Shown here: one piece after another, positions 37,921-47,027 of the stretch
Numbering within the stretch: position 1 is the stretch's first letter
How the letters are laid out: each line of letters opens with the position of its first letter
Assembly (NCBI RefSeq): GCF_000468095.1
Contig: NZ_ASZC01000015.1
Span: forward strand, 124,001 to 188,000
Source of the DNA: Pantoea sp. AS-PWVM4
GTDB taxonomy: Bacteria > Pseudomonadota > Gammaproteobacteria > Enterobacterales > Enterobacteriaceae
Reading direction: 5' to 3'
Length of the DNA: 64,000 nucleotides
The notes under the pieces: generated by a model
The model's input: the letters and a program-made list of their open reading frames with translations, nothing else
Database searches by the model: none
What the model was told of the DNA's origin: nothing
Program-made: the position numbers and the translations under genes

Positions 37921-38949
37921 TTAACGGGCGAAGTGGATGACGCCTTTGATCAGCTCGCGATTGTTGATTACCTCGGGTTCAAAGGTTTCCGCCAGGGTGG
38001 AGAAGTCATAATGCCGATTGAGCATCATGTCAGCACGTAACTGGCCGCTCGCCATCAGTGCGCGCACTTTGTCGAAATCTTCGCGCGTGGCATTGCGGCT
38101 GCCCATCAGCGTGGTTTCTTTTTTGTGGAATTCGGTATCGGGGATCACCAGGTCGCCTTTGTGCAGGCCGACAAACACAATAGTGCCGCCGTGACGAATC
38201 AGTTTTACCGCGCCGTTCATTGCTGCCGGGCTGCCAGTGGCATCGATCACTTTGGCTGCCAGGCGTCCACCGAACTGCGCGCGCAGCGTGGCGTCAAAAT
38301 CCGCATCCAGCGGGTTGATGGTTGCCAGCCCCAGTTGCTGCGCGACATGCGCCCGCCGCTGCTCGCTGGTATCCGCCACCACCACCTGCGCGCCCGCTGC
38401 TGCGGCAATTGCCGCCACACCCAGGCCAATCGGCCCGGCACCGACCACCAGCACCTGCTCATCCGGCATCACCGCAGCCCGGCGCACCGCGTGGGCGCTG
38501 ATGGCGAATGGCTCGATCAAGGCTGCCGCTTCCGGTGCGACATCATCCACCGCCAGTAAATTGTTTTGCGGTACGCTGAGCAGTTCGCAGAAACCACCAT
38601 CCTGATGCACGCCAATCACCGAGATGTTTTCACAGCAGTTGGTTTTGCCGCTCTGACAAGCGTCGCACTGCTGGCAGGCGACGTACGGGATCAACGCCAC
38701 ACGTTGCCCCGGCGTAAAGCCGCTCGCCTCAGCACCCAGCGCCACCACTTCGCCGCATAGCTCATGGCCCAACACGCGTGGATAACTGAAAAACGGCTGG
38801 TTCCCCGCCCAGGCATGGATATCGGTGCCGCAAATCCCGGCGGTAATCGGTTTGATCAGAACCTCGTGGGCGGCCGGGGTCGGTCTGGCACGCTGCTGCC
38901 ACACCATGCTACGCGGTTCCGCCACCACCAGGGTTTTCATGCTTGTCAT
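37921..38949 (-). CDS. lgoD: L-galactonate 5-dehydrogenase
   Basis: This is a 342-residue zinc-dependent medium-chain dehydrogenase. The catalytic zinc ligands are in AGICGTDIHAW and LGHEL, four structural cysteines in CQQCDACQSGKTNCC, and the NAD fold in VVGAGPIGLG. Long stretches (HAWAGNQPFFSYPRVLGHEL, and the FAISAHAVRRAA and EFHKKETTLMGSRNAT segments) agree with E. coli LgoD (YjjN), which oxidises L-galactonate to D-tagaturonate. The start at 38949 follows AGGAG by 6 nt. It is divergent from lgoR. Confidence 0.9.
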   Translation of the reverse strand: MTSMKTLVVAEPRSMVWQQRARPTPAAHEVLIKPITAGICGTDIHAWAGNQPFFSYPRVLGHELCGEVVALGAEASGFTPGQRVALIPYVACQQCDACQSGKTNCCENISVIGVHQDGGFCELLSVPQNNLLAVDDVAPEAAALIEPFAISAHAVRRAAVMPDEQVLVVGAGPIGLGVAAIAAAAGAQVVVADTSEQRRAHVAQQLGLATINPLDADFDATLRAQFGGRLAAKVIDATGSPAAMNGAVKLIRHGGTIVFVGLHKGDLVIPDTEFHKKETTLMGSRNATREDFDKVRALMASGQLRADMMLNRHYDFSTLAETFEPEVINNRELIKGVIHFAR

Positions 38950-39084
38950 AGGTTTCTCCTGTGCTGTTGTCACAGTTATGGCGAGAATCGATGTTAACGG
39001 CTTGTTGCGCACGCAAAAGTGTGAGGCAGAACGATTTTTTTGGGCTTTCGATGGTTTTTAATAAATAAAAAACCGGAGCCTGTT

Positions 39085-39987
39085 ATGAGCCGAAGCCAGA
39101 ATCTGCGTCAGAACGTTATCAACCAAATGCTGGAAGGCATCGCGCAGCGCCATATCCGTTCGCCTTTACCCCCGCAGGCGGCGCTGGCGGAGATGTTCAA
39201 TATCAGCCGTACCACGGTGCGCCACACCCTGCATTACCTGCACCAGCGCGGCATTCTGGATAAAGTGGATGAGACGTATGTCATCGTGCGTAACCCCAGC
39301 GATGAAGATGGCTTCAGTGCCCTCACTCCACCGATTGAGCAGCAGGCCACGCAATTCGAGCAGGCATTTTTTAATTTGATCAACCAGCGGCTGCTGATGC
39401 CGGGTGATACCTTTACCGAGCTGCAACTGGCACAGCGGGTGAAGGTCAGCCCGGTGGTGGTGCGTGAATTTTTGCTGCGTTTTATGCGCTACACCCTGCT
39501 GGAGCCGGTGAAGCGCGGTCAGTGGCGCATGAAAAAGTTCGACCAGAATTACGCGGAAAAACTGTTTGAGCTGCGTGAAATGCTGGAAACCCACGCGTTA
39601 AATCGCTTTCTCAATCTGGCATCGGAGGATGAGCGCTGGATTCAGGCACGCGATTTACTCGACCGGCACCGTGCGATGCGAGACACCATTGTCAGCGATT
39701 ACCGCCACTTCGCCGCACTGGATAAGGAGATGCATTCGTTGATTCTTTCCGCCGCCAACAACCCATTTTTTAATCAATCGCTGGAGATCATCTCGGTGAT
39801 TTTTCACTCGCATTATCAATGGGATGAAAGCGATTTAAAGCAGCGTAATATCGTGGCACTGGAGGAACATATGGCGATCCTCACCGCGTTGATTAGCCGT
39901 CAGGATGTGGAAGCGCTGTGTGCATTGCATGCCCATCTCGACACCGCCAAAACCTCGATGATCCGATCGATCCGTCAGTACAATTAA
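39085..39987 (+). CDS. lgoR: GntR-family regulator of L-galactonate use
   Basis: This is a 300-residue regulator with an N-terminal HTH (NISRTTVRHTLHYLHQRG) and an FCD-like effector domain. The N-terminus MSRSQNLRQNVINQ, the FELREMLETHALNRFLNL segment and the C-terminal SLEIISVIFHSHYQWDESDL match E. coli LgoR (YjjM) closely. The start at 39085 follows GGAG by 8 nt. It is placed between lgoD and lgoT and should control both. Confidence 0.9.
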   Translation: MSRSQNLRQNVINQMLEGIAQRHIRSPLPPQAALAEMFNISRTTVRHTLHYLHQRGILDKVDETYVIVRNPSDEDGFSALTPPIEQQATQFEQAFFNLINQRLLMPGDTFTELQLAQRVKVSPVVVREFLLRFMRYTLLEPVKRGQWRMKKFDQNYAEKLFELREMLETHALNRFLNLASEDERWIQARDLLDRHRAMRDTIVSDYRHFAALDKEMHSLILSAANNPFFNQSLEIISVIFHSHYQWDESDLKQRNIVALEEHMAILTALISRQDVEALCALHAHLDTAKTSMIRSIRQYN

Positions 39988-40160
39988 AAACCGATTAAAA
40001 ACCACAAAGCATTAGCTCCCGCACGAATCAGAAACATCTTTGCAACATCCTGTCATCTTTGCTTCTAGTCTCGGAACCATCTGTTGAGGTCGCATCGGTT
40101 GGCGACCACAGAACCCCACACTGACTGATAACGATAAGTACCCAGATCCGGGAGGTTGCA

Positions 40161-41513
40161 ATGGAAAATACGTCGGCTCGTGGTCGCGAGACAGCGCCAG
40201 CCCCAGCCGCAGATGGACGCGAATTTGTCCCTGCACGCGGCGATGTGGTGCGCTCACCGCGCATCAGAAAGATTCAGATGACAGCGATGTTGTTGCTGCT
40301 GTTCGCCGCCATTATTAACTATCTTGACCGCAGTTCCCTGTCCGTCGCCAATATGACCATTCGCGGCGAGCTGGGTTTGTCGGCCACCGAGATTGGCGTA
40401 CTGTTGTCAGCGTTTTCGCTGGCGTATGGTCTGGCGCAGCTGCCGTGCGGTGCACTGCTGGACCGCAAAGGCCCGCGCATTATGCTGGCGATTGGCATGT
40501 TCTTCTGGTCGTTGTTCCAGGCCGCCGCCGGTATGGTGCATAACTTCACCCAATTTATCCTCGTGCGTATCGGCCTGGGTATTGGCGAAGCGCCGATGAA
40601 CCCGTGCGGCGTGAAGGTGATCAACGACTGGTTCAACATCAAAGATCGCGGTATGCCGATGGGGATGTTTAACGCCGCCTCGATGATTGGCCTTTCGATT
40701 GCCCCGCCCATTCTGGCAGCGATGATGCTGGTGCTGGGCTGGCGCGGTATGTTTGTCACCATCGGCGTGTTGGGTATGTTCCTCGCTATCGGCTGGTATC
40801 TGACCTACCGCGATCGCGACAACAACAAACTGAGCGCGGAAGAGATCCATTATTTACAGGCGGGTAGCGTGGCATCACGCAAGGAGCCGATCAGTTTTGC
40901 CGAGTGGCGTGGTCTGTTTAAGCAACGCACCATGTGGGGCATGATGATTGGTTTCAGCGGCATCAACTACACCGCGTGGCTGTATATCGCCTGGCTGCCG
41001 GGCTACCTGCAATCCACCTATAACCTCGACCTGAAAAGCACCGGTTTACTGGCGGCGATTCCGTTCCTGTTCGGTGCCGCCGGGATGTTGCTCAACGGCT
41101 ATGTGGTGGATGCGCTGGTACGTCGTGGGATAAATGCAGTGAAGGTGCGTAAGGTGAGCATTGTCAGCGGTATGCTGTTGTCAGCGGCATTTACCGCCTT
41201 CGTCACCCGTGCCACTGACACCACCAGCGCGGTGACGCTGATTGGGATGGCGCTGTTCTGTATCCATTTTGCCGGTACGTCCTGCTGGGGATTGATTCAT
41301 GCCAACGTGACTGCACGCATGACGGCGTCGGTAGGCAGTATCCAGAACTTTGCCAGCTTTGTGTTCGCTTCGTTCGCGCCGATTGTTACCGGTTGGGTGC
41401 TGGACACCACCAAATCCTTCAGCCTGGCGCTGATGATTTGTGCCGGTGTGACGGTGGTAGGGGCGCTGGCGTATCTGTTGTTGGTGCGTAAACCGATTAC
41501 GGATGGGGTGTAG
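40161..41513 (+). CDS. lgoT: L-galactonate transporter (MFS, ACS family)
   Basis: This is a 450-residue twelve-span permease with ACS-family signatures: INYLDRSSLSVANMTIRGEL near residue 53, GALLDRKGPRIML, and VKVINDWFNIKDRGMPMGMF. Together with the neighbouring lgoD and lgoR it is best read as the L-galactonate importer (YjjL). An N-terminal polar tail of about 38 residues precedes the first helix. It is followed by a large non-coding inverted repeat. Confidence 0.85.
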   Translation: MENTSARGRETAPAPAADGREFVPARGDVVRSPRIRKIQMTAMLLLLFAAIINYLDRSSLSVANMTIRGELGLSATEIGVLLSAFSLAYGLAQLPCGALLDRKGPRIMLAIGMFFWSLFQAAAGMVHNFTQFILVRIGLGIGEAPMNPCGVKVINDWFNIKDRGMPMGMFNAASMIGLSIAPPILAAMMLVLGWRGMFVTIGVLGMFLAIGWYLTYRDRDNNKLSAEEIHYLQAGSVASRKEPISFAEWRGLFKQRTMWGMMIGFSGINYTAWLYIAWLPGYLQSTYNLDLKSTGLLAAIPFLFGAAGMLLNGYVVDALVRRGINAVKVRKVSIVSGMLLSAAFTAFVTRATDTTSAVTLIGMALFCIHFAGTSCWGLIHANVTARMTASVGSIQNFASFVFASFAPIVTGWVLDTTKSFSLALMICAGVTVVGALAYLLLVRKPITDGV

Positions 41514-41827
41514 CCCGCTAGCAGCGGTTTAGCTCTGAGAAGGTTCCGCCCGCCAGGCATTTGGTAGTTTCAGCACCTATGTGCTGGCGGACGGGCAAAG
41601 GTCCGAGGGCGCGGACCTTTGCAATCCGCGCCCTGCGCCGTCCTCGCGCAGCGCTCCGCGCTGTTCCCTCACTTATCACTCAGGCCGCACGGCACGCGCG
41701 GATTCGCCATCCCTGTCTCATTCCGCTCTCTCGCCGCATCCATGCGGCTCGGCCTGGCCTTCCCTCTGCGCTCGGCGCTGCGGATGCCGCCCACCTCACC
41801 GCCTGTAAGCCAGGTGCTCTCTTAATT

Positions 41828-41888
41828 GCGCGATAAATCGCGTCGCTACAAATAACCGCACGTAACGTAGCGGCGCGATTTATCGCGC
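41828..41888. repeat. BIME at the centre of the large inverted repeat
   Basis: A reverse copy at 41828-41849 (with a CGTCGCTAC end) and a forward consensus copy at 41867-41888 are separated by 17 bp. Confidence 0.9.
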
Positions 41889-42049
41889 AGGCAGCAGTGA
41901 TGATATTACAGAGAAGTAAAAGGCGTGCAGCGAGGGGTGGGGCGCCATCCGGACTCGCTGAGCGAATGAATGCTGCCAGGATGAGCCGCATGAATGCGGC
42001 GAAAGGCGGCGTTGAGCAGGAGCGAATCGACGCCGGTCCGTCGGCAGTT

Positions 42050-42071
42050 GTAGCGGCGCGATTTATCGCGC
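42050..42071. repeat. Single forward REP copy inside the right arm
   Basis: This consensus copy starts with GTAG at 42050. The matching place in the left arm has no REP, so this one was probably inserted after the arms were duplicated. Confidence 0.88.
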
Positions 42072-42191
42072 AAAAAGCACCGCGTAGCGGCGAGGGAGGC
42101 TGGCGCAGGGCCCGGGAGTGCAGAGGGCGCGGCCAGGCGCCCTTTGCTCGGTCGCCGCACCGGCGAACTGAAACTACTTCAGCCTGTGGCG

Positions 42192-42233
42192 AACGAAATC
42201 ACGCCAGTGCAAACGAAACCACGCCAGTGCAAA
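42192..42233. repeat. 19-bp tandem repeat, about 2.2 copies
   Basis: The unit AACGAAAYCACGCCAGTGC occurs at 42192-42210 and 42211-42229 with one mismatch, then a partial AACG. It ends 6 bp from the stop of the convergent LysR gene. Confidence 0.8.
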
Positions 42234-42239
42234 CGCCCC

Positions 42240-43154
42240 CTACGGTTTCACCGTAAAAAACCGTGATTCACACTGCCGCGCAATCTCCCACAACTTATTA
42301 CGAATCACCTGTTTCAGTTGCAGGGTCGATTGCGACTGAGGCCGGTCACGCCGGCTAATCAGCATCACCTCAAACGGCAACGGCTGCGCCACTGGCAGCA
42401 GCTTCAGCTGATCGGCATAACGGCAGGCGGTAAACAGATCCACGATCCCCACGCCGCCGCCCGCCAGCACCATGTCGGCAATCACCGAGTAGGTTTTAAT
42501 CGACAACGACACCCCGGGATTTAACCCCTTATCCCGCAGCGCGCGATGCAGCACACGGCCCAACGGGTCCTGGCTTTGCATCATCAGCAGGTTATTGGCG
42601 CACAGCCATTCAAGGCTGACCGGTTCGTTGTGGGTATGATGCAGCGGCAGCAGCGCCACCATTGAGGATTGAAACAAAGGTTCCGCCAGCAGGTCAGCAT
42701 CCACCTGCTGACCAAATACCAGCGCGAAATCGAGCTGATTATCGAGAATGCTGCGACACAGGGTGCTGAAATGTTCGGTGACCAACTCCACGCTGACCGA
42801 TGCCGCCTGTTGTCGCCAGGTGACCAGCGCCGGGGCCAGCACCATCTGACCAAAAGCATGCGCCGCACCAACGCGCACTGTCTGTCCTTCGCCACGCCGC
42901 AGTTGCTCCGTCAGCTCGGTGATGGACTGTAAGCGTTGATACAGTTCTTCCACTTCCGGCAGCAAACGCCGCCCTTCCGCCGTCACAATCATCCCCTGGG
43001 CGCGCCGTTCAAACAGCGCAAAACCAAGCTGCTGCTCGGCGTGGTTCAACACCCGGCTGACATTCGGCTGCGACACATTAAGCAGGCGCGCCGCACCGCT
43101 GATGCTGCCGGTCTGCACAATCGCCTGAAACACCTCAATATGTCGCAATCGCAC
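42240..43154 (-). CDS. LysR-family regulator of the D-peptide locus (inferred)
   Basis: This is a 304-residue regulator with the HTH GSISGAARLLNVSQPNVSRVL at residues 16-36 and an effector domain from about residue 90. The pattern resembles the CysB/AmpR-unlike GbpR/YbhD group. It starts 2 bp after the stop of the dipeptidase gene, so the two are cotranscribed. The operon is divergent from the ABC importer genes, so this protein probably controls both directions. Confidence 0.87.
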   Translation of the reverse strand: MRLRHIEVFQAIVQTGSISGAARLLNVSQPNVSRVLNHAEQQLGFALFERRAQGMIVTAEGRRLLPEVEELYQRLQSITELTEQLRRGEGQTVRVGAAHAFGQMVLAPALVTWRQQAASVSVELVTEHFSTLCRSILDNQLDFALVFGQQVDADLLAEPLFQSSMVALLPLHHTHNEPVSLEWLCANNLLMMQSQDPLGRVLHRALRDKGLNPGVSLSIKTYSVIADMVLAGGGVGIVDLFTACRYADQLKLLPVAQPLPFEVMLISRRDRPQSQSTLQLKQVIRNKLWEIARQCESRFFTVKP

Positions 43155-43156
43155 GA

Positions 43157-44221
43157 TTATTCGCCCCAGGTGGCTTCAAGCACACGCAGCCAGTTGCCGT
43201 AGCAAATTTTCTCCAGCAACTCTTGCGAATAACCGCGCGCCGCCAGCGCATCCACCACCAGCGGGAAACCGGCCACGTCTTTCATATCGCCCGGCATAGT
43301 CGCGCCATCCAGATCGGAACCAAAGCCGACGCCATCTTCACCCACTTTTTCCAGCAGATATTCCACATGCCGCACGATGGCATCCACCGTGGTGGGCGCG
43401 TGACGATCGCCGTCTTCACGCAGGAACGGCACCGCAAAGTTCACGCCGACAAAACCCTGAGTTTCCGCAATCGCTGCCAGTTGACGATCGGTGAGATTGC
43501 GTGACTGGGCACTCAGCGCATGCGCATTGGAGTGGCTCGCCACCAGCGGCGCATCGCTGATCTCAGCGGTGTGCCAGAAACCTTTTTCATCCATATGTGA
43601 CAGATCCACCATGATGCGGCGCTGGTTACAGTCACGCACCAGTTGTTTACCTGCCGCCGTCAGACCATTGCCGATATCAGGCGAGGAGGGATAACGGAAG
43701 GGAACGCCGTCGCCAAACTGGTTCGGACGGCTCCATAGCGGCCCCAGGGTACGTAACCCGCTGGCGTAGAGGATGTCCAGCAGCTCGCCATGCGTATCCA
43801 GCGCTTCCGCCCCTTCAACATGCATCACCACCGCCAGAACCCCTTTACTCATGCATTCACGAATATCACGCACGCTGCGGCAGATTTTTACCTGGCCCTG
43901 CGACGCCTGCTCAATCCGCAGCAATAACGCCAGCATGGAGAAGGTGGCATCGCGCGCAGTACTGATAATTTCATGAGGAAAATCTGAGAGGTCTGGCGCA
44001 CTTCTTGCAACTAGCGGGTGTGATGGCACCCAGGTGGCAAAAATCCCACCTACCATATTTCCGTGCCGGATGCGGGGAAAGTCCATCTGGCCTGATTCAG
44101 TGCCGTTGAAAAAAACATTCACGGCATCGGGCTGATGGTGTTGCCACAGTTTGTTGAGGACATCGTTGTGACCATCAAAAACCGGGATGGCAATCCGGTT
44201 GGCGTTCGGCGAGTCAGACAT
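43157..44221 (-). CDS. Membrane-dipeptidase-family (M19) dipeptidase
   Basis: This is a 354-residue binuclear zinc dipeptidase of the renal-dipeptidase family. Zinc ligands are visible: His18 and Asp20 in DGHND, the bridging Glu in MHVEGAEAL, and histidines in DLSHMDEKGF and ASHSNAHAL. Family members cut dipeptides including those with a C-terminal D-residue. It has no signal peptide, so it acts in the cytosol. With the divergent importer it would hydrolyse incoming dipeptides. Confidence 0.9.
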   Translation of the reverse strand: MSDSPNANRIAIPVFDGHNDVLNKLWQHHQPDAVNVFFNGTESGQMDFPRIRHGNMVGGIFATWVPSHPLVARSAPDLSDFPHEIISTARDATFSMLALLLRIEQASQGQVKICRSVRDIRECMSKGVLAVVMHVEGAEALDTHGELLDILYASGLRTLGPLWSRPNQFGDGVPFRYPSSPDIGNGLTAAGKQLVRDCNQRRIMVDLSHMDEKGFWHTAEISDAPLVASHSNAHALSAQSRNLTDRQLAAIAETQGFVGVNFAVPFLREDGDRHAPTTVDAIVRHVEYLLEKVGEDGVGFGSDLDGATMPGDMKDVAGFPLVVDALAARGYSQELLEKICYGNWLRVLEATWGE

Positions 44222-44321
44222 GTTGTATCCGTTTCTTGTTCAGGGGAAAGCGCAAACGCTGCCAGTTGACGGGGCACAATGCACCGAAACAGGGCAAGCG
44301 GCTGCGTATGAAACAAAAGGC

Positions 44322-44338
44322 TTAATGCCTGTTATTAA
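44322..44338. promoter_or_regulatory. Candidate LysR operator in the divergent region
   Basis: The 200 bp between the dipeptidase and the binding-protein gene contain TTAAT-N7-ATTAA, a perfect 5-bp dyad that fits the T-N11-A scheme of LysR sites. A strongly A+T-rich tract (44380-44410) just before the binding-protein gene probably holds its promoter. Confidence 0.35.
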
Positions 44339-44421
44339 TCCTCCTGCCCGGCGGGAATGTCAAGACAAAAAACAGCAAATAATAATTTTTTTATTTTAAT
44401 AATCAATAAGTTGGAGTTGTC

Positions 44422-46017
44422 ATGGTAACCAGAAGACGTTTTCTTGCAGGATGCACCGCAGTGCCCTTCCTTTCGTATCTCAGCCTCAATTCTGCCTTTG
44501 CTGCCACGCCCCCCAGCATGCTGGTGATGGCGATGCAGCTGGATAACATGACCAGCCTCGACCCGCATGAAAGCTTTGAAGCTATCGGCGGCCAGATCTG
44601 CGGCAACCTGTATCAGAAGCTGGTCATGCCGGACCCACAGCAGGCCGACAAAGTGATTGGCGCGCTGGCAAAAAGCTGGGAAGTGAACGCCGACAACAGC
44701 GTTTATACCTTCCACATCGATCCGGCGGCTAAATTCGCCGACGGCACGCCCGTTACTGCCGAAGATGCAGCGTTCTCCATCGAACGTATCGTGAAACTGG
44801 ATAAAAGCCCGGCGTTTATCATTAACCAATTTGGCTTTACCAAAGATAACGTCACCCAGTTGGTGACAGCGAAAGACACCCATACGCTGGAGATGAAACT
44901 GGGCGCACCGGCCGCTGAAAGCTTCCTGTTGTATTGCCTGTCAGCCACCGTCGGCAGCATCGTATCGAAGAAAGCGTGCCTGGCGAACCAGCAGAACAAC
45001 GACTTCGGTAACGCCTGGCTGAAACAGCACAGCGCCGGTTCCGGTGCCTTTACCCTGCGCACCTGGAAAGCCAGCGAAACCGTTATTCTGGAACTCAGCC
45101 CGCAATTTGCTAACCAAAGCAAAATTAAACGCGTGATCCTGAAACATATTGCCGACCCGGCGGCCCAGGCACTGATGCTGAAAAAAGGCGATGTCGATGC
45201 CGCTTATGACCTGACCACCGAACAACTGTTGCAGGTAAAAAACGATCCTGCGGTCAATCTGGTCAATCAGTCCCTCTCGTCCGTGATGTTGATGTCGTGC
45301 AACACCAATAACGAATACCTGAAAAAACCGCAGGTATGGCAGGCCCTGAAATGGGCGCTGGATTACGACAGCATCCAGAAAAACATTCTGTCGATGAGCT
45401 TCACCACCCATCAGAGTTTCCTGCCGAGCGGTTTCCCGGCAGCGCTGGACGACAACCCATTCCATAAAGATGTCGCCAAAGCCAAAGCGTTGCTGGCGGA
45501 AGCGGGTTATCCGGACGGGTTTGAAATCACCCTCGACCACTACTCGATGCAGCCCTACCCGGATATCGCCCAGGCGATTCAGACCCAACTGGGCGCGATT
45601 GGCATCAAAGTGTCGCTGATTGCGGCGGAAAACCGTCAGGTACTGACCAAAATGCGCGCCCGTCAGCATCAACTGGCGCTGACCGTATGGGGTGCGGATT
45701 ACTTCGACCCGAACTCCAATACCGAAGCCTTCTGCGTTAACACCGACAACAGCGACAACGCGCGCAACCGCACGCTGGCCTGGCGTTGTAGCTGGTCTGA
45801 TGATGAGTTCAACAAGCTGACCGAGCAGGCGCTGCACGAAGCCGATCCGGCCAAACGTATTGCGCTGTATCACCAGATTCAGCAGTTGGGCCGCGAGAAG
45901 AGTCCGTTTATCTACATGATGCAGAAAACCAAAAACGTCGCCGTCGGCAAAAATATCAGCGATGTCCATATGACGGTGCTGGAACAATGGCCGTATGAGC
46001 AGGTGAAAAAAGCCTGA
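44422..46017 (+). CDS. Peptide ABC importer, substrate-binding protein (Tat-type signal)
   Basis: The 531-residue family 5 (DppA/OppA-type) solute-binding protein has an N-terminal leader VTRRRFLAGCTAVPFLSYLS that fits a twin-arginine signal, with cleavage near SAFA (residue 29). The domain pattern LDPHESFEAIGGQICGNLY and VKLDKSPAF is typical. It binds peptides in the periplasm. The ATG has GGAG 5 nt upstream. The stop overlaps the permease start as TGATG. Tat export is unusual for this class but known. Confidence 0.9.
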   Translation: MVTRRRFLAGCTAVPFLSYLSLNSAFAATPPSMLVMAMQLDNMTSLDPHESFEAIGGQICGNLYQKLVMPDPQQADKVIGALAKSWEVNADNSVYTFHIDPAAKFADGTPVTAEDAAFSIERIVKLDKSPAFIINQFGFTKDNVTQLVTAKDTHTLEMKLGAPAAESFLLYCLSATVGSIVSKKACLANQQNNDFGNAWLKQHSAGSGAFTLRTWKASETVILELSPQFANQSKIKRVILKHIADPAAQALMLKKGDVDAAYDLTTEQLLQVKNDPAVNLVNQSLSSVMLMSCNTNNEYLKKPQVWQALKWALDYDSIQKNILSMSFTTHQSFLPSGFPAALDDNPFHKDVAKAKALLAEAGYPDGFEITLDHYSMQPYPDIAQAIQTQLGAIGIKVSLIAAENRQVLTKMRARQHQLALTVWGADYFDPNSNTEAFCVNTDNSDNARNRTLAWRCSWSDDEFNKLTEQALHEADPAKRIALYHQIQQLGREKSPFIYMMQKTKNVAVGKNISDVHMTVLEQWPYEQVKKA

Positions 46018-47027
46018 TGCCGTTACTGAAGAAAATCGTCAGCACCCTGAGCAGCCTGGTGCTGACGCTGTTTGGCCTGTCGGTTTTGACCTTTTTCATT
46101 GGCCGCGTGATGCCCACCGATCCGGTGCTGGCAGCGGTCGGTGATAACGCGCCTCAGTCCGTTGTGGAGCGCGTACGTGCGGAGATGGGGCTGGATCAGC
46201 CCCTTTACATCCAGTTTGGTCATTACCTCAATCAGCTGTTACATGGCGATCTCGGCAAATCGATTCTGACCTCCAATCCGGTCACCACCGATATCGCACG
46301 TTTCTTCCCTGCCACTATGGAGCTGGCAACGGCGGCGATTATTATCGCCGCGTTGATCGGTATCCCGCTGGGCGTGTGGGCGGCGGTGCGGCAAAGCACC
46401 TGGGTGGATCAAACCATCCGCGTAGTGTGCCTCGCCGGCCACTCGCTGCCGGTGTTCGTGCTGGCGTTACTCAGTTTGCTGGTGTTCTACGCGGTGCTGG
46501 GTATCGCGCCAGGGCCGGGACGCCAGGACATCATCTGGCAGGATATGGTGCCGCAGGTCACCGGTTTCCTCACCATCGACTCGCTGCTGGCAGGTGAATA
46601 TGACGCTTTCCGCGATGCGCTGGCGCATATGGCACAACCGGTGTTGATCCTCGCTTATTTCAGCATGGCCTACATCACGCGTATGACGCGCACTTTTATG
46701 CTCAACGCCCTGAGCGGCGAGTTCGTGATTACGGCACGCGCCAAAGGCTTATCTGCGGCTCGGGTGATCTGGCGTCACGCCTTCCCCACCGTGGCGGTGC
46801 AACTGGTGACGGTGCTGGCGCTGACCTATGCCGGACTGCTGGAAGGCGCGGTGGTAACGGAAAACGTCTTTGCCTGGCCGGGCCTCGGGCAGTATCTCAC
46901 CACCTCGCTGATGAATGCCGACATGAACCCGGTGGTGGGCGCAACCTTGCTGGTCGGCACCGTGTATGTGCTGCTAAACCAGTTGGCTGACCTTCTCTAT
47001 CGACTTTGGGACCCGCGCGTAAAATGA
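46017..47027 (+). CDS. Peptide ABC importer, permease 1 (DppB-type)
   Basis: This is a 336-residue membrane protein with the DppB/OppB layout: an N-terminal helix with LFGLSVLTFFIGRVMPTDP, then a large loop, then five more helices. The ATPase-contact EAA loop appears as ITARAKGLSAARVIWRHAFP near residue 238. It forms a heterodimer with the next gene product. It overlaps both neighbours by a few bases. Confidence 0.92.
   Translation: MPLLKKIVSTLSSLVLTLFGLSVLTFFIGRVMPTDPVLAAVGDNAPQSVVERVRAEMGLDQPLYIQFGHYLNQLLHGDLGKSILTSNPVTTDIARFFPATMELATAAIIIAALIGIPLGVWAAVRQSTWVDQTIRVVCLAGHSLPVFVLALLSLLVFYAVLGIAPGPGRQDIIWQDMVPQVTGFLTIDSLLAGEYDAFRDALAHMAQPVLILAYFSMAYITRMTRTFMLNALSGEFVITARAKGLSAARVIWRHAFPTVAVQLVTVLALTYAGLLEGAVVTENVFAWPGLGQYLTTSLMNADMNPVVGATLLVGTVYVLLNQLADLLYRLWDPRVK

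Larger units (their letters stand above)
41565..42178. repeat. 614-bp diverged inverted repeat with embedded REP copies
   Basis: The left arm (41565 to about 41820) and right arm (42178 back to about 41895) align along their length in inverted orientation. Both outer ends carry GTAGTTTCAG. Both arms share a GCAAAGG block, a CCCTGCGCC block, a GCCGCAT-CATGCGGC block (41731-41750 and 41983-42002) and a CGGATG-CGCCC block. The centre holds a REP pair, and the right arm alone has an extra REP at 42050. No credible protein is encoded. A perfect 11-bp hairpin sits at 41595-41622 in the left arm. Confidence 0.75.

Noticed and set aside
41595..41622. Perfect 11-bp hairpin as the lgoT terminator
   Set aside because: No T tract follows and it lies about 80 bp past the stop inside the larger inverted repeat; treated as part of that repeat.
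41561..42256. Several 65-120-residue reading frames in the intergenic region after lgoT
   Set aside because: They lie in G+C-rich palindromic repeat sequence on both strands, lack ribosome-binding sites and resemble no family I know.
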